Source: Pseudomonas sp. (GTDB lineage Bacteria; Pseudomonadota; Gammaproteobacteria; Pseudomonadales; Pseudomonadaceae). Taken from it: a stretch of DNA of 64,000 nt. Below the pieces are notes generated by a model that searched no databases, was not told the origin of the DNA, and saw only the letters and a program-made list of their open reading frames with translations. The position numbers and the translations under genes are program-made. The stretch spans positions 1-64,000 of the forward strand of contig NZ_JAQGNX010000184.1 of assembly GCF_028293835.1 (NCBI RefSeq), given 5' to 3'. Shown one piece after another: positions 61,157-64,000 of the stretch (positions within the stretch are counted from its first letter, which is position 1; every line of letters begins with the position of its first letter).

Positions 61157-62968
61157 TCAGCGCTCATCCACGGCGATGATCAATGGCAGTTCAAGGGTGA
61201 ACGTTGCACCTTTGCCCAGTCCGTTGCTGTGGGCGCTGAGGGCCCCATTGATTTCGATAGCGGCGAGGGCACAGCTGTGTAAGCCGAAGCCGTGGCCTTC
61301 TTTGCGCGTGGTAAAGCCGTGGGTGAAAATTCGCGTAATGTTTTCAGCAAGGATGCCTTCGCCTTCGTCCCGGACGCTGATACGCAAAACAGCGTCGTCG
61401 ATGATGGTTACCCCGAGGGTCAAATGTCGCGCACGCTCGTCCATATCACTCATTGCGTCTTTGGCGTTACTGATCAGATTGATCAGGATCAGCAGCAAGC
61501 GGTTTTTATCAGCCATGATCAGCGGCAGGTAGCTGAATGCCTTGAACACTTTGACGTGATGCCGATTCAAGGCGCCGGCGTTCATGCGCAGGGCGTCTTC
61601 AAGCAAGTCATTGATGTTCACGCATTCAGCCAGGTTGTTAATGCCTGCGTAGGATTGCTGAGTTGAGACGATGTCCTTGATGTGGTCGATGCTGCGGGTC
61701 AAATGCGCCAGCTCCTCGACCATGCTTTGTTGCTCCGCTACCAGCGCTTTATCCAACTGGTTAAGGTAGTTCGGCAGCAATTTGCCCTTGGGGTCATCGC
61801 TGATGAAACGGCTGAGATCATGGGTGTGTTCATTGATCAGTTGCACCGCTTTGCCGAGGCCAATGGCTTTACTGCTGAGCAGGGTGCGAGTAATCAACTC
61901 GGCCGAGGTATTCACGCTGTTCAATACATTACCAACGTTGTGCAATACGTTAGTGGCGATTTCCGCCATACCGGCCTGGCGCGCGGTGTCGAACAATTCG
62001 CTTTGGGTATCCTTTAATTCACGGGTACGTTCTTCGACTCGCTGCTCAAGGTTTTCGTTGGCGGCATGCAAGGCTCTGTTGATTTGGTTATTGGTCTCGG
62101 CATAACTGCGCAGCAGGCGTATCACTAGAAACATCATCAGTACAAACATCAACCCCGACAAGACAAGCAGGTAATGGTGGTACTTGCGATCAACGCCCGC
62201 CGCTTGTTCCTGGTAGCTGTTGAGCAAGCCGTTGATTTCATCCAGCCTTGCGGCAACCGGCACTGCGCCGATGCGAGCGACGAGGTCATTGACCACTGGC
62301 TGCTGGTGCAAAATCACATTCACATGGCTTAGCAATGTCTCTAGCGCAACATGCATTTTGAGGGGCAGGCGTTCTTTGTCTATCTCCAGCCGGTTCAAAC
62401 CCACTTGAATATCGGCGGCCTTGTCTTCAGAAATAACCTGGGAGAACTCCAGGCAACTGAGCAGCAAGTCATAAATATCCATCGACGTTGTTTGCAGAAG
62501 TGGAGAGTTTCGGTCGAGCTTTTGTAGCTGAAGCTGGATATTGTCTTCGGCGATGGGCAGGAATGCCAACGAGTTGCGCAACAGGGCGTTGTGGGTTTTG
62601 AACTGTTCAACCAAACGGGCTTTTTCGGTAATGGCGTCCACGTAGGCATCATGGGTGTCGCGCCAACGGGGCGCGGTATGGCGCGGGTGGCCGTACTCCA
62701 ACGGATCGAACTGTTGCCAGAGACGGGTCATGGCGCTCAACGGCTCGACCAGGGTGTCGTAATTCAAGTTGGCGGTGATGCGTGCCTTGAGAATTTCAGA
62801 CTCCCATTGTGCATCCAGCTGTTTGATCTGACGAATCAAGTCCCGGGACTCAGTATAGTTAACGGTGTTGTCGGTGCTGGATTTGATATAAAGAAACAGC
62901 AAGGTCGAGGCGACAATCAGCGGCATGGCCCCCAACGTCAGCGCAATCATTCGGCGGGACATCTTCAT
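61157..62968 (-). CDS. Histidine kinase with N-terminal DAHL-type sensor
   Basis: A 603-residue membrane kinase. Helix 1 (IALTLGAMPLIVASTLLFLYI) and a second helix near residue 270 (YLLVLSGLMFVLMMFLVIRLL) bracket a large helical periplasmic domain of the DAHL kind. A coiled coil (ENLEQRVEERTRELKDTQSELF) leads to an unusual dimerisation domain with the phospho-acceptor His in AGMAEIATNVLHNVGNVLNS. The ATPase domain has NLISNAKDAMSDMD, DEGEGI and GHGFGLHSCALAA. Its ATG overlaps the stop of the GGDEF-EAL gene (ATGA), so they are translationally coupled. Confidence 0.9.
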   Translation of the reverse strand: MKMSRRMIALTLGAMPLIVASTLLFLYIKSSTDNTVNYTESRDLIRQIKQLDAQWESEILKARITANLNYDTLVEPLSAMTRLWQQFDPLEYGHPRHTAPRWRDTHDAYVDAITEKARLVEQFKTHNALLRNSLAFLPIAEDNIQLQLQKLDRNSPLLQTTSMDIYDLLLSCLEFSQVISEDKAADIQVGLNRLEIDKERLPLKMHVALETLLSHVNVILHQQPVVNDLVARIGAVPVAARLDEINGLLNSYQEQAAGVDRKYHHYLLVLSGLMFVLMMFLVIRLLRSYAETNNQINRALHAANENLEQRVEERTRELKDTQSELFDTARQAGMAEIATNVLHNVGNVLNSVNTSAELITRTLLSSKAIGLGKAVQLINEHTHDLSRFISDDPKGKLLPNYLNQLDKALVAEQQSMVEELAHLTRSIDHIKDIVSTQQSYAGINNLAECVNINDLLEDALRMNAGALNRHHVKVFKAFSYLPLIMADKNRLLLILINLISNAKDAMSDMDERARHLTLGVTIIDDAVLRISVRDEGEGILAENITRIFTHGFTTRKEGHGFGLHSCALAAIEINGALSAHSNGLGKGATFTLELPLIIAVDER

Positions 62969-64000
62969 GAAGATGATACGGAGCCTTTCAACACCGCATC
63001 CAAAGTCCCGGCTCTGAGAATACTGGCAAACGCTTTGGGCTCAACGGCTCGGCTGAAGAAGTAGCCTTGTCCTTCTTCACAATGATGCGCCCGGAGAAAG
63101 TCCAGCTGCTCCTGGGTTTCAATCCCTTCAGCAATGATGTTGAGTTTGAGGCTTTTACCGAGGCTGATAATGGCGTCGACCAGCGCTTCGTCGTTGCTGT
63201 CGGTGCCCAACGCGCGAATAAACGATTGGTCGATTTTCAATACGTCGATGGGAAAGCGGCGCAAATAACTCAGGCTGGAATAGCCGGTACCGAAATCGTC
63301 GATGGCCAGGTGGATACCCATCGCTTTGATTGCCAGTAATACCTGAATCGTCGCATCGGCATTGTGCATGAGCACGCCTTCGGTAATCTCCAGCTCCAAC
63401 TGATCGGGATTCATTCCCGTTTCCTCCAGCACACAGCGAATACCATCAAGGAAGCCTTTTTGGCGGAACTCGGTGGCAGAAATATTCACTGAGATACGAA
63501 TGGCTGGCAGGCCGCTGGATTGCCAGGCACAGGACTGACGGCAGGCTTCGCGCAGTACCCATTTGCTCAACGGTATGATCAAGCCGCTGTCTTCAGCGAC
63601 CGGGATAAAGTCGGACGGATACACCCAGCCATGGTCGGGTTTGAACCAGCGAATCAGTGCTTCGGCACCGACTATCTTGCCGGTTTTCAAATTCAGCTTG
63701 GGCTGATAATGCAATCGGAATTCATCGCGCTCCAGGCCTAGCCGAATTCCCGACTCGATGGATTGATGTTCCCGAGCACCTTCATTCAGGTTGTCGGCAA
63801 AAAAACAGAAATCCCCCGGGCCGATGAGCTTGACGTTACGCATGGCGGTTTCAGCTTTCTTGATCAGCTCGACGGCGTCTTCACTGTCATCCGGAAAGAC
63901 ACTGATGCCAAGGCTCGCGGTGATCGTCAGGTCATGCCCGGCGATGTAATGCGGCTCTCGTAAAGCGGCCAGTAGCTTGTTGGCAATGGCGCTGGTTTGT
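62965..64000 (-). CDS. GGDEF-EAL protein, C-terminal part (cut by window edge)
   Basis: The frame is open to the right edge, giving about 344 residues. The first 70 visible residues (AIANKLLAALREPHYIAGHDLTITASLGISVFPDD...AETAM) are the end of a GGDEF domain. They are followed by an EAL domain with the Mg/catalytic residues: EALIRW, NISATEFRQ, LEITEGVL, DDFGTGYSSLSYLRRFPIDVLKIDQSF and AEGIETQEQLDFLRAHHCEEGQGY. All key residues of a c-di-GMP phosphodiesterase are present. The status of the GGDEF active site cannot be judged because it lies outside the window. Confidence 0.93.
   Translation of the reverse strand, partial: QTSAIANKLLAALREPHYIAGHDLTITASLGISVFPDDSEDAVELIKKAETAMRNVKLIGPGDFCFFADNLNEGAREHQSIESGIRLGLERDEFRLHYQPKLNLKTGKIVGAEALIRWFKPDHGWVYPSDFIPVAEDSGLIIPLSKWVLREACRQSCAWQSSGLPAIRISVNISATEFRQKGFLDGIRCVLEETGMNPDQLELEITEGVLMHNADATIQVLLAIKAMGIHLAIDDFGTGYSSLSYLRRFPIDVLKIDQSFIRALGTDSNDEALVDAIISLGKSLKLNIIAEGIETQEQLDFLRAHHCEEGQGYFFSRAVEPKAFASILRAGTLDAVLKGSVSSS

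Overview
The window is ordinary Pseudomonas chromosome, most likely from the fluorescens lineage. Evidence: the gene families and their order (a katN stress island, a gcl-hyi-glxR glyoxylate operon, ppnN, Tam, Ais/ArnT-like genes), Gac/Rsm-type RNA, and many intergenic REP-type palindromes of the form TGTAGGAGC...GGCGA. No rRNA, tRNA, CRISPR array, intact insertion sequence or prophage was seen. The left edge cuts an SDR gene and the right edge cuts a GGDEF-EAL gene.

Layout. 1-2.5 kb: SDR tail, an HxlR regulator divergent from an NmrA-like/DoxX pair. 2.8-7.8 kb: a GntR regulator, a complete one-permease polar amino acid ABC transporter and a signal-less gamma-glutamyltransferase homologue, which together look like a locus for uptake and cytosolic hydrolysis of a gamma-glutamyl compound. 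7.9-10 kb: a two-component pair. 10-19.5 kb: a general-stress island (lipoprotein, COG4705 membrane protein, Mn catalase, small acidic proteins, CinA amidohydrolase, M42 peptidase, SRPBCC protein, Zn alcohol dehydrogenase, YciE/YciF ferritin-like protein). 19.5-25.2 kb: a lone AT-richer glycosyltransferase, LysE exporter, PpnN, DUF3087, a fragment of a GlxA-type regulator and an aldo/keto reductase.

25.4-34.5 kb is a glyoxylate block: gcl, hyi and glxR convert glyoxylate to glycerate; a divergent LysR regulator, a keto-acid hydratase, an MFS carrier and a serine-glyoxylate-type aminotransferase follow. A GntR regulator is divergent from the aminotransferase, with a perfect 20-bp palindrome between them. 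34.6-40 kb: Tam methyltransferase, a Tat-signal SDR, small membrane proteins, a hybrid kinase and a Yip1 protein. 40-42 kb: tauA and tauD without tauB and tauC.

The best discovery in the window is an RNA gene at about 42278-42389. It has three successive hairpins with GGA in the loops, further single-stranded GGA motifs and a perfect terminator: the architecture of the RsmX/Y/Z sponges of RsmA/CsrA. 42.5-50 kb: catalase-fold protein, lipoprotein esterase, periplasmic GGT, GST with a palindromic operator over its promoter, CBS protein, HAD phosphatase. 50.3-57.5 kb is an envelope block: phosphoesterase, two ArnT-family glycosyltransferases whose 3' ends overlap, an Ais-like phosphatase and an LTA-synthase-type sulfatase. 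57.7-64 kb is signalling: kinase/regulator pair, a divergent orphan regulator, a small unknown protein, a DAHL-type kinase and the GGDEF-EAL protein translationally coupled to it.
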